In this document: positions 56,024 to 62,697 of the stretch, one piece after another
Numbering within the stretch: position 1 is the first letter of the stretch
Layout: the number at the start of each line of letters is the position of its first letter
NCBI GenBank assembly: GCA_038526915.1
Contig: JBCBGF010000006.1
Location: 1 to 64,000 of the forward strand
Direction of reading: 5' to 3'
Length of the DNA stretch: 64,000 nucleotides
Origin: JBCBGF01 sp038526915
GTDB taxonomy: Bacteria > Pseudomonadota > Alphaproteobacteria > Rhodobacterales > Rhodobacteraceae
Translations under genes and position numbers: made by a program
The notes under the pieces: generated by a model
Told to the model about the DNA's origin: nothing
The model's input: only the letters and a program-made list of their open reading frames with translations
The model's database searches: none

Positions 56024-56854
56024 TCAGGGCGGTGTCGTCTCGAGGCTCTGACCTGTTGCAAAGAACATCGCCTGGCTGATCGCGGAGCGGATTTGTTCGT
56101 CGGTGTAAGGTTTCGAGATCACGAAGGTGGGCTCCAGCCCTTCACCGGTCAGCAGCCGTTCGGGGAAGGCCGTGACAAAGATTGTGGGGCGGGGCCCGTA
56201 GGCTTCTTGGATGCGAAGGGCCGCGTGGATGCCGCTCGATCCATCTGCGAGGTGGATGTCCGAGAGTATCAGATCGAAATCCTCGGCCTGCGCTAGTTTT
56301 AGCGCCTCGGCCTCTGTCCGCGCGACGCCAGTCACACGGTGGCCCATTTGTGAGACAATGCCATCGAGGTCGAGTGCGATGATCGACTCATCCTCCACGA
56401 TCATCACCCGACCCCGGCGTTCGCGGGCCATCTCGGAATAGGCGATGTTGACGAGTTCTGCTGCCTCGTGGGGTTCGGTTTCCAAGATCTGGGCGATGGC
56501 CTCGTAGGAGAACTCTTCGATCGTGTGCAAAAGCAGCGCCTCGCGCGTGTTTGCGGTCAGCCGGGATAGGTGCGCGTGGGCGCGGGCGGCCAGCCCTGTC
56601 TCGTCGGCTTGGGCGGCGCTGTCGACGGGCGCCCCGGTGGATGTCCAGATCAAGTGGAATGTTTTGAAAAGCGCGGTCTTTGCCGGAAGCGCCGGATCGA
56701 AGGTGGAGTTGTCGTCAAGGATCGCTTCCAAGGTCGCCGCCGCGTAGAAATCACCGGTTTCCCGGCTTCCGGTGAGGGCCCGTGCATAGCGACGCAGATA
56801 GGGAAGAACGCCCCCGATCTCATCCGCCAGGTTCGATCCGCTTGGCGCTGTCAT
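56024..56854 (-). CDS. second PhyR-type stress response regulator
   Basis: This is 276 aa. The sigma-like domain (about 8-145: LPYLRRYARALTGSRETGDFY, LTANTREALLLHTIEEFSYEAIAQIL) and receiver (150-265) share the layout of the PhyR at 27811. Acidic pocket, D199 (ILSDIHLADGSSGIH), T228 (VTAFPERLLTGE) and K248 (ISKPY) are all intact, so it should be phosphorylatable and NepR-binding. It is not beside a nepR/ecfG pair. An exact EcfG promoter lies 33 nt upstream, giving feedback. Confidence 0.93.
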   Translation of the reverse strand: MTAPSGSNLADEIGGVLPYLRRYARALTGSRETGDFYAAATLEAILDDNSTFDPALPAKTALFKTFHLIWTSTGAPVDSAAQADETGLAARAHAHLSRLTANTREALLLHTIEEFSYEAIAQILETEPHEAAELVNIAYSEMARERRGRVMIVEDESIIALDLDGIVSQMGHRVTGVARTEAEALKLAQAEDFDLILSDIHLADGSSGIHAALRIQEAYGPRPTIFVTAFPERLLTGEGLEPTFVISKPYTDEQIRSAISQAMFFATGQSLETTPP

Positions 56855-56886
56855 GACGTCCCCTTTATAAATACGCGCTGCAGGGT

Positions 56887-56912
56887 AACGCGCGCCAAGC
56901 GCCATAGGTTCC
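56887..56912 (-). promoter_or_regulatory. EcfG-type promoter for the second phyR
   Basis: On the minus strand GGAAC (56912-56908), 17-nt spacer, CGTT (56890-56887). Confidence 0.86.
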
Positions 56913-56966
56913 AAGGGAAATTCCCCGGCGTTTACTGGATGCCTCTCGCAAAAGCGCGCGACGGGA

Positions 56967-57401
56967 TTAAGCCCGCCGGCGCGCGTTCATTTCCGAGATA
57001 ACAGGGGACTTGGTGATCGTCTCGTCGTCGGCCCGCTGGGGTGCCGTCGTCGACAACCCAGCGGTCGCGTCGGCAGCCAACACGATGCCTTCGGCAAGCA
57101 GGCGGATATGCGCCGCGGAAACTGCGCCGCCGTCCCGTGCCTGCGTCGCAAGGTCGGTCTTGCGCAAGGTCGCGGCGAGATCTTCGGCGCAGGTCGCAAG
57201 CTCGGTCAAGGTGTCCGATCCGATCGAATGATCCTGCGCCTCTTGCGCAGCGCGGCTCGCGACCTCACGCACCCGGCGGAGCGCGGTGCCCGCGGCATTG
57301 TCGGGATAGGACACACGATCTGCCGAGGCTTCGGATGCTGTGCTTGCAAGGTCGGCTGTTGCTTGTAGTGCGGTTGCGAGTGTTGCGCGTGCGTTGGGCA
57401 T
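56967..57401 (-). CDS. Ala-rich helical protein, stress-regulated
   Basis: This is 144 aa, almost entirely helical and Ala/Thr-rich (ATLATALQATADLASTASEASADRV, REVASRAAQEAQDHSIGSD, GGAVSAAHIRLLAEGIVLAADATAG). No signal peptide or membrane span is seen. The composition resembles phasin-like or LEA-like protectants, but no family is recognised. An EcfG promoter lies 37 nt upstream. The longer in-frame extension crosses that promoter and is rejected. Confidence 0.7.
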   Translation of the reverse strand: MPNARATLATALQATADLASTASEASADRVSYPDNAAGTALRRVREVASRAAQEAQDHSIGSDTLTELATCAEDLAATLRKTDLATQARDGGAVSAAHIRLLAEGIVLAADATAGLSTTAPQRADDETITKSPVISEMNARRRA

Positions 57402-57437
57402 GGTTGAGTTGTCCTTGTTGTCTATCAAGCTTCTCAA

Positions 57438-57463
57438 AACGCCGTCAGGAAACATTGAGTTCC
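57438..57463 (-). promoter_or_regulatory. EcfG-type promoter for the Ala-rich protein gene
   Basis: On the minus strand GGAAC (57463-57459), 17-nt spacer, CGTT (57441-57438). Confidence 0.84.
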
Positions 57464-57492
57464 CAAATGGGGCGTAAGTGCTTTTTTGGGCG

Positions 57493-57518
57493 GGAACGAA
57501 ATGGTCGCGGCGCGCGTT
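57493..57518 (+). promoter_or_regulatory. EcfG-type promoter upstream of a 530-bp region of unclear coding
   Basis: GGAAC 57493-57497, 17-nt spacer, CGTT 57515-57518. It could serve the uncertain frame ending at 58038 and/or the PRC-type gene at 58059. Confidence 0.7.
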
Positions 57519-57621
57519 TGTGGGATGGAAGGACAGGCTCACGTTGACCCACGCCCCCAAAACCGGCCGTCTCAGCGCTGCACAACAGGTGTGGGGTCAT
57601 CTGGCACACACGTCCAAATCC

Positions 57622-58038
57622 ATGCTTTGGATTGAGGGCAGCCGTCAGGACCCCCAGTTTCTCCCGCATCGTGCCGAGCCGCACCGAACGAGCGTCTGGT
57701 ACCACGCGCCCTGCGCTCTGTTTACGACGCCAAACATCTTTGATGGTGCGTGGGCTGCGATGACCGTTGCGGCGAAAGACCATTCCTTTTTTGCAACGAT
57801 TAAGGGTCGGGTGGTGCGGTTGCGTGGTTCTGGGCATCGCGACGCAAAGGCGGGTGTCGATATTCGCAGATGCGCGGAGGTCGCGACCGCCGATGCAGAA
57901 CACTGCGTCCTTTGCTTTACGCCGCACGAGGCGGCGGTGTGGGCAGGGGGGCAGGAGAGGTTGATCTTTGGCGCGCCGATGATCCCGAACCAACCCCGGC
58001 CAAACCATGGCGGCATCGGCCGCGGCCGCCGCCACTGA
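57622..58038 (+). CDS. possible protein-coding frame of unknown function
   Basis: An open frame runs from before 57478 to 58038. The first ATG after the EcfG promoter is at 57622 and gives 138 aa (MLWIEGSRQDPQFLPHRA...). The sequence has ordered-looking segments (VWYHAPCALFTTPNIF, DAEHCVLCFTPHEAAVWAGG), but no family is recognised and no good ribosome site is seen. A competing minus-strand frame covers the same DNA. It lies 20 nt before the PRC-type gene. It may alternatively be a long untranslated leader. Confidence 0.35.
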   Translation: MLWIEGSRQDPQFLPHRAEPHRTSVWYHAPCALFTTPNIFDGAWAAMTVAAKDHSFFATIKGRVVRLRGSGHRDAKAGVDIRRCAEVATADAEHCVLCFTPHEAAVWAGGQERLIFGAPMIPNQPRPNHGGIGRGRRH

Positions 58039-58058
58039 TACTGTGATAGGAGGATGAA

Positions 58059-58721
58059 ATGGACATCCAGGATCTGATTGGATCGGACGTGCGACGCCGT
58101 GGAACCGCGGCGCCCGTTGGTCAATGCGTTGATGTTGTGATTGACACCGCAACGGGCGAGGTGCCGTATCTCTTATTGGACATCACCGGCGAAAACGGAC
58201 CGATCCAGGTGATGGTGCGGCCAGAGGCTGTCATCCTGTCGGATCAGTCGATCGTTTTGGATGTCGAGGCGGATACTATGGACGCCGCACTTAAGAAAAG
58301 CGCCCCGGCGGAGGCGCAGCCGGTCGACCTGACGGCGCTGCCACCGCTTTTGGTTGGCCCATTTGGAAACACCATTGCCCCGGCGATGTTCGGTGCGGTC
58401 TACAACGCCACAGCCGGGCGGAACCGGACCGCGCGACCGACCATTGACGCGCGGCACGCGTCTTGGCATTGGTTCGAAGATCTGCAGGACCGGCCCGTGT
58501 TCGATGAAACGGGTCAAATCGGTACGCTGATCACCATAAGCGTGGACAAGGCCTTGCTTCGTTGCACTGATCTGACGGTGAAGACAGAACGCGATGGGGA
58601 TCTGACGCTGTCGTTTGACACGCTGCGTAATGTCAGTCGCACGGAACACCACCTGGTGTTGCAGCGCACCGACCCTCCGCCGCATTCCATTGAACGGCTG
58701 AAACAGGATCTGAACGGGTGA
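58059..58721 (+). CDS. PRC-barrel-like protein
   Basis: This is 220 aa with two repeats of a PRC-barrel-like unit. The first (DLIGSDVRRRGTAAPVGQCVDVVIDTATGEVPYLLLDI) is near the N-terminus. The second (DLQDRPVFDETGQIGTLITISVDKALLRCTDLTV) is after residue 145. It is cytoplasmic (no signal peptide). Such proteins act as adaptors; the function here is unknown. GATAGGAGGATG precedes the ATG. It may be expressed from the EcfG promoter at 57493. Confidence 0.75.
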   Translation: MDIQDLIGSDVRRRGTAAPVGQCVDVVIDTATGEVPYLLLDITGENGPIQVMVRPEAVILSDQSIVLDVEADTMDAALKKSAPAEAQPVDLTALPPLLVGPFGNTIAPAMFGAVYNATAGRNRTARPTIDARHASWHWFEDLQDRPVFDETGQIGTLITISVDKALLRCTDLTVKTERDGDLTLSFDTLRNVSRTEHHLVLQRTDPPPHSIERLKQDLNG

Positions 58722-58740
58722 CGCTCGCTTGAGGGTGTGG

Positions 58741-59706
58741 TTACTTGGCCGTGTCTGCGAGCACGTCCGATAAAATCTCGTCGCATGTGTTGGCCCACGT
58801 TGTGCGGTCGCCCAAAGCCCGGTGGTCGCGCGTGGAATAAGCCTCTGACAGGGCCGCCATCACCTCGGGCTGGCTGGCCACCGTCTCCACCCGCCACCAC
58901 CGCCTCCACTCCTGCGCCAGCGACCAGTTGGGATCGTCGATCCGGCAATCGGGCAGGCGGAAGTGATAGGCGGGCCTGCCTTTGGTGTTGGTTTGATTGG
59001 GGAAGAGCGATGCAAAGCGGTTCTCATCTGCGTGCGCCAAGAGCGGTAGGAGGTCGAGCGCGAAATTGCGGCTGTTGCAGTGGCGGGCATAGAGCGCGCG
59101 AAGACGGTCGAAGGATAGATCCGCGCCCTCGGCCAGAAGGGCATCGGTGAAGGCGCGCGGCCAGGGGGCGACGAAGGGCATTACGCGGCGGGTCACGTCA
59201 ATGGGGGCGCTGGCGCGCAGGTGCTCTTCCAACAGGGCGAAGGCGCGTAGCGTGGCCAGCGTGTGAGGTGCGTGGGGGGCGACCACTTCGATGTTGAGGT
59301 GAACGCCGAAGCCCAACAGCAGCCCGTCGCGGGTGCCCACAGCGCCCGCCTGACGCAGGGTGTCGCGGAAAGCATCAAGGGTGGGCAGGTCGCCGGGGTC
59401 GAGCGGCTCGGTCACGATCTCAACCGGGATCAGGCCGCGCGCCGCGTCGAGCCCGGCATCGACCAGGCCGTCATCGCTGAGCCTGCGCAGGGCGGTGTCG
59501 AGCACGATGTCGATGGTGCCCAGGCGCGTGTCTGTCACGCTGAGCTTGCGCTGGCCGGTTTCTTGAACGGAGCCACCAAGCTCGGCACGCGCCAGGTCTG
59601 CCGCTTCAGCCTCCGACAGGCCCGCGAACTCGATCTCGACGCCGACCTTTCGCGGCGATCCCGCGGCGGTGTCGGGGTTGGGCAGTGGCTGAAAGGAAGA
59701 TGTCAT
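58741..59706 (-). CDS. amidoligase (ATP-grasp-like/COOH-NH2 ligase) family protein
   Basis: This is 321 aa. KVGVEIEFAGLSEAEAADLA is the N-terminal acidic metal/ATP motif of the amidoligase family. PVEIVTEPL and LLLGFGVHLNIEV (GxHxN-type motif), then ARHCNSRNFALDLLPLLAH and KGRPAYHFRLPDCRIDDPNWSLAQEW complete it. Amidoligases (related to glutamine synthetase) are predicted to form amide bonds. Published comparative analysis links them with glutamine-amidotransferase-like hydrolases, one of which is at 24507. It lies 28 nt after the DUF3140 gene. Confidence 0.85.
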   Translation of the reverse strand: MTSSFQPLPNPDTAAGSPRKVGVEIEFAGLSEAEAADLARAELGGSVQETGQRKLSVTDTRLGTIDIVLDTALRRLSDDGLVDAGLDAARGLIPVEIVTEPLDPGDLPTLDAFRDTLRQAGAVGTRDGLLLGFGVHLNIEVVAPHAPHTLATLRAFALLEEHLRASAPIDVTRRVMPFVAPWPRAFTDALLAEGADLSFDRLRALYARHCNSRNFALDLLPLLAHADENRFASLFPNQTNTKGRPAYHFRLPDCRIDDPNWSLAQEWRRWWRVETVASQPEVMAALSEAYSTRDHRALGDRTTWANTCDEILSDVLADTAK

Positions 59707-59734
59707 CGTTCGCCTGCAGTTGGGGGGTTGCCCG

Positions 59735-60094
59735 TCACGCCGCCGACGCGCATCCGTCCTCTTTAAGCGGATCGTGCCCCCAGTTCATCAACGAATAGCG
59801 CCAGTTGCTGGTCTCGACATCGCTATCCGGTCCGCCCTGGCTGCAGTGGCGTTTGATGTAGCCCACGACGGTGGCCATGTGATCCCACTGGTCATCGCTG
59901 AGATCGGCCTTATTGGCGCGTTTGATCGTGACGATGCGCTTGCCCGACGCGCGACCGGTCGAGGCTGCGTCGCCGCGGTCGCCCACGGACTTGCTGTCGT
60001 CGGTAGCCAGCCAATCCTCGATCTCGGACGGGCTCATGTTCACCAACTCACGCCATTCCGACCAGATCTGGTCGCGGGATTTCGAGGAACTCAT
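59735..60094 (-). CDS. DUF3140 family protein
   Basis: This 119-aa hydrophilic protein has ELVNMSPSEIEDWLATDDSKSVGD, ASGKRIVTIKRANKADLSDDQWDHMATVVGYIKRHCSQ and WRYSLMNWGHDPLK, matching DUF3140, which is frequent in stress islands and carries a DNA-binding-like core. The function is unknown. It is probably cotranscribed with the amidoligase. A near-consensus EcfG element (GCAAC-N17-CGTT) lies upstream. Confidence 0.83.
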   Translation of the reverse strand: MSSSKSRDQIWSEWRELVNMSPSEIEDWLATDDSKSVGDRGDAASTGRASGKRIVTIKRANKADLSDDQWDHMATVVGYIKRHCSQGGPDSDVETSNWRYSLMNWGHDPLKEDGCASAA

Positions 60095-60126
60095 GGTGGG
60101 TCTCCTGATCTACGATGTCGGGGATG

Positions 60127-60152
60127 AACGCGCGACGGAGCGAAGTGGTTGC
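60127..60152 (-). promoter_or_regulatory. near-consensus EcfG-type promoter for DUF3140-amidoligase
   Basis: On the minus strand GCAAC (60152-60148), 17-nt spacer, CGTT (60130-60127), 32 nt before the ATG. There is one mismatch in the -35. Confidence 0.45.
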
Positions 60153-60183
60153 ATCGCTGTGCGTCGCTTGGTCTATCGCGGCG

Positions 60184-60208
60184 GGAACCCTGCGCCCTGG
60201 TGGGCGTT
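60184..60208 (+). promoter_or_regulatory. EcfG-type promoter for otsB
   Basis: GGAAC 60184-60188, 16-nt spacer, CGTT 60205-60208, 32 nt before the ATG. Confidence 0.82.
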
Positions 60209-60240
60209 GGCCCGCGACCGCACAGCAGACGGAACGATCC

Positions 60241-60987
60241 ATGCAAAACCCCCTGTCAGACGCCCTCCCACCGGCCCAAGCGGCGGTGTTCCTCGATTTC
60301 GACGGGGTGCTGGTGGCGCTGGCAGAGCGTCCCGACGCGATCTCTGTTCCGTCCGCGCTGGTGCCCCTGTTGCAGCGGCTGGAGACGGCGACGGGTGGGG
60401 CGACGGCGATTGTCACGGGGCGGGCGATTGACGACATTCGTAGCTACCTCGATCCCGCGCCGCAGTGGCTGGCGGGGTGCCATGGCGGGGAGCGTGCGAT
60501 GCCGGGGCAGGCGGATGCGCCCCATCCCCTGACCGGATCGCAGGCGGTGGGTGAGGTGCAGCGGCAGGTGCGAGCATTGGAGGCTTTTGGTGACGGTGTC
60601 GTGACCGAAATGAAGCCCCTCGGCGCGGTGGTACACTACCGACAGGCACCTGCGCTGCGCGAAGCCTTGGCCGAGGCGGCCGAGACCATCGCCCTGTCCC
60701 ATGCGGGATTCGAGGCGCATCCCGCCAAGATGGCGTTTGAGCTGAAGCCCAGCGATGTGGGCAAGGTGCATGTGGTGGCCGACTGGATGGGGCAGGCGCC
60801 CTTTGCGGGGCGAACGCCCATTTATGTCGGCGATGATCTGACAGATGAGCCCGCGATGGGCTGGGTCCAAGACGCGGGCGGAATCGCTGTGAAGGTCGGC
60901 CCCGGCGAGAGTGTCGCCGGGGCGCGGGTCGAGGGGCCTGCGGATGTGCTAGCAGCGCTTACGAGCTGGCTTGACCGCGCGGGCTAG
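60241..60987 (+). CDS. otsB: trehalose-6-phosphate phosphatase
   Basis: This 248-aa HAD hydrolase has catalytic FLDFDGVLV (Asp19, Asp21), motif II AIVTGRAIDD, motif III with Lys in AFELKPSDVGK, and metal-binding IYVGDDLTDEPAM. It releases trehalose from trehalose-6-phosphate, an osmoprotectant step. No otsA is in the window. The start at 60241 follows a perfect EcfG promoter; the longer upstream frame is rejected because it would cross that promoter. Its 3' end overlaps the convergent MATE gene by 29 nt. Confidence 0.93.
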   Translation: MQNPLSDALPPAQAAVFLDFDGVLVALAERPDAISVPSALVPLLQRLETATGGATAIVTGRAIDDIRSYLDPAPQWLAGCHGGERAMPGQADAPHPLTGSQAVGEVQRQVRALEAFGDGVVTEMKPLGAVVHYRQAPALREALAEAAETIALSHAGFEAHPAKMAFELKPSDVGKVHVVADWMGQAPFAGRTPIYVGDDLTDEPAMGWVQDAGGIAVKVGPGESVAGARVEGPADVLAALTSWLDRAG

Positions 60988-62383
60988 AGGTCTGCGATAG
61001 CAGCGTGGCCAGACGCTTGGCGGGCAAGCGTACCACGCCGGTGTCGCTCGGGCCGATCCCGTTGGCGCGGGTCGTGACCAATGCGCCCCAGAACGCAACG
61101 ATATTCGTGGCCGCCGCCGCCGCAAGGATGCCGCCATAGCCGAAGGTCATCACCCCCAGCCACGCGAACGGCACATAGACCAGGCCGATCCGGGTCAGAC
61201 TGAGGCCCATGGCCCAGCCCGCGCGCGACCGGCCCGTCAGCGCGGCGTTTGCGGCCACGGCTAGACCGTAGCCACACAGGCTCCACCCCACAAAGCGCAG
61301 ATACTGCGCAGTGAAGGCGGCGGGTTCGTCCGCGGCGGTCATGAACCGGGCGATGGGGTCGGCGGCCAGCACCAAAATGGCGGCCAGCACAGCGCCGTAG
61401 ATCAGCGCAAACCACGTGGCCACGCGCATCGCCTCGCGTGCGCGGGCCTCATCGCCTGCGCCCCAGGCCTGACCCACCACGGGGCCAAGGCCCGCGGCAA
61501 GGGCGAAAAACGGCACCAGCGCGATGGATTGCACCCGGCTGGCCGCGCCGAAGCCCGCGACAGCGGTGTCGCCGATCACGGCCACAGCGGCGGTGACGAT
61601 GGCCATACCGGCGGGGTTGATCGCCCGGCTGAAGGCCGAGGGCAGGGCGGTGCCGATGATCTCACGCGCCGAAGCCGCAAGGCCCTTGAACGGATTGCCC
61701 CCCAGCGCCACGATCCCGCGGCGCAGGGCGATCGCCACCACAAGGACAAGCGCGGCGGCGCGCGCCAGAAGCGTTGCAAACCCCGCGCCTGCCATCTCCA
61801 TCTCGGGGGCGGGGCCGTAGCCGAAGATCAGTGTGGGGGTCAGCGCGATGTTCAAGACTGCCGTCAGCACCATCATCACCGCCGCCGTCACCCCGTCGCC
61901 CGCCGCGCGGAAGGCGGCGTTGAGGATCATGGTCACGACGAGCAGCGGGAAGCTCGCGATCCAATAGGGCAGATAGGCCATCACGTTGTCGAGGACGTCG
62001 CCTTCGGCCCCCAGAAGGCCAAACAGCCACGGCGCGATCAGCCAGAAGACAAGCGAGATCGCCAAAGCCACCGCCAGCCCCAACCCGGTGGCGTGTAGGG
62101 CCAATCGTGCGACGGCATCCTCGCTGCTCTCGCCCCCGCGCGCTTGCGACAGTGCGGTGTTGGCGCCCGCTGACAGGCCTACGGAAAACGCGCTGACCGC
62201 GACGATGACGGGGTAGACAAACCCAACAGCGGCAAGGGCTGACCCGCCCAGACGCGCGAGGAAATAGGCATCGGCCAGGCCAATGGCCAGCACGCTGAAA
62301 ATGCCAAATGACATCGGCGCGCTGACGCGCCACAACTGATGCGCGACGGGGCCGTCGTTCAGGTCGGATGTTGCAGTGCTCAT
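60959..62383 (-). CDS. MATE family efflux transporter
   Basis: This is 474 aa with twelve membrane helices. MSFGIFSVLAIGLADAYFLARLGGSALAAVGFVYPV is the N-lobe start, and GANTALSQARGG, NPAGMAIVTAAVAVIGDTAVAGFGAASRVQ and GLGPVVGQAWGAGDEARA follow, as in MATE proteins. It exports cationic compounds using Na+ or H+. No EcfG promoter is seen. It overlaps otsB tail to tail by 29 nt. Confidence 0.9.
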   Translation of the reverse strand: MSTATSDLNDGPVAHQLWRVSAPMSFGIFSVLAIGLADAYFLARLGGSALAAVGFVYPVIVAVSAFSVGLSAGANTALSQARGGESSEDAVARLALHATGLGLAVALAISLVFWLIAPWLFGLLGAEGDVLDNVMAYLPYWIASFPLLVVTMILNAAFRAAGDGVTAAVMMVLTAVLNIALTPTLIFGYGPAPEMEMAGAGFATLLARAAALVLVVAIALRRGIVALGGNPFKGLAASAREIIGTALPSAFSRAINPAGMAIVTAAVAVIGDTAVAGFGAASRVQSIALVPFFALAAGLGPVVGQAWGAGDEARAREAMRVATWFALIYGAVLAAILVLAADPIARFMTAADEPAAFTAQYLRFVGWSLCGYGLAVAANAALTGRSRAGWAMGLSLTRIGLVYVPFAWLGVMTFGYGGILAAAAATNIVAFWGALVTTRANGIGPSDTGVVRLPAKRLATLLSQTSSPRGQASS

Positions 62384-62480
62384 GACAGGGCGGGCCGGTG
62401 ACGTGGGAAGGTCTTTAAAATCAACGTCAAACTCTCATTGTTTCCTGGGTGCGACAGAACGGCTTTCGGCCCTGCAGCGG

Positions 62481-62506
62481 GGAACCTAACGCCGTGGACC
62501 TGCGTT
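62481..62506 (+). promoter_or_regulatory. EcfG-type promoter for the nepR-like/kinase operon
   Basis: GGAAC 62481-62485, 17-nt spacer, CGTT 62503-62506, 31 nt before the GTG start. Confidence 0.86.
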
Positions 62507-62537
62507 GCGTTCCCGATCAACTTTCGGAGGCCTGCCC

Positions 62538-62693
62538 GTGGCGCATCTTCAAACCCCCCCTCTATCTGCTTGGCGCATGGCGTGCATCGCGGTGCCATTG
62601 CGCCATGTTTACGCGCAGATGCCCGACAGCGATCCCGACGATCTGGTCTTTCCAGACCTCGTCGACCGTCTTCGTCGGTCAACCGAGGGGTAA
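62538..62693 (+). CDS. NepR-like small protein (possible second anti-sigma)
   Basis: This is 51 aa, starting with GTG 7 nt after GGAGG. The segment PLRHVYAQ...PDDLVFPDLVDRLRR aligns in pattern with the NepR core (LKRVYQQ...PDRFKDLLARLK): helix, proline-containing linker, second helix ending in an RL motif. The match is weak and the linker is longer, so the assignment is an inference. Supporting context is an EcfG promoter upstream and a HWE-type kinase starting 4 nt downstream, an arrangement typical of GSR modules. Confidence 0.5.
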   Translation: MAHLQTPPLSAWRMACIAVPLRHVYAQMPDSDPDDLVFPDLVDRLRRSTEG

Positions 62694-62697
62694 GGCA

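Noticed and set aside
57445..58152. 235-aa minus-strand frame
   Set aside because: It would run across two EcfG promoters and into the PRC-type gene. The sequence shows no family resemblance and has scattered cysteines.
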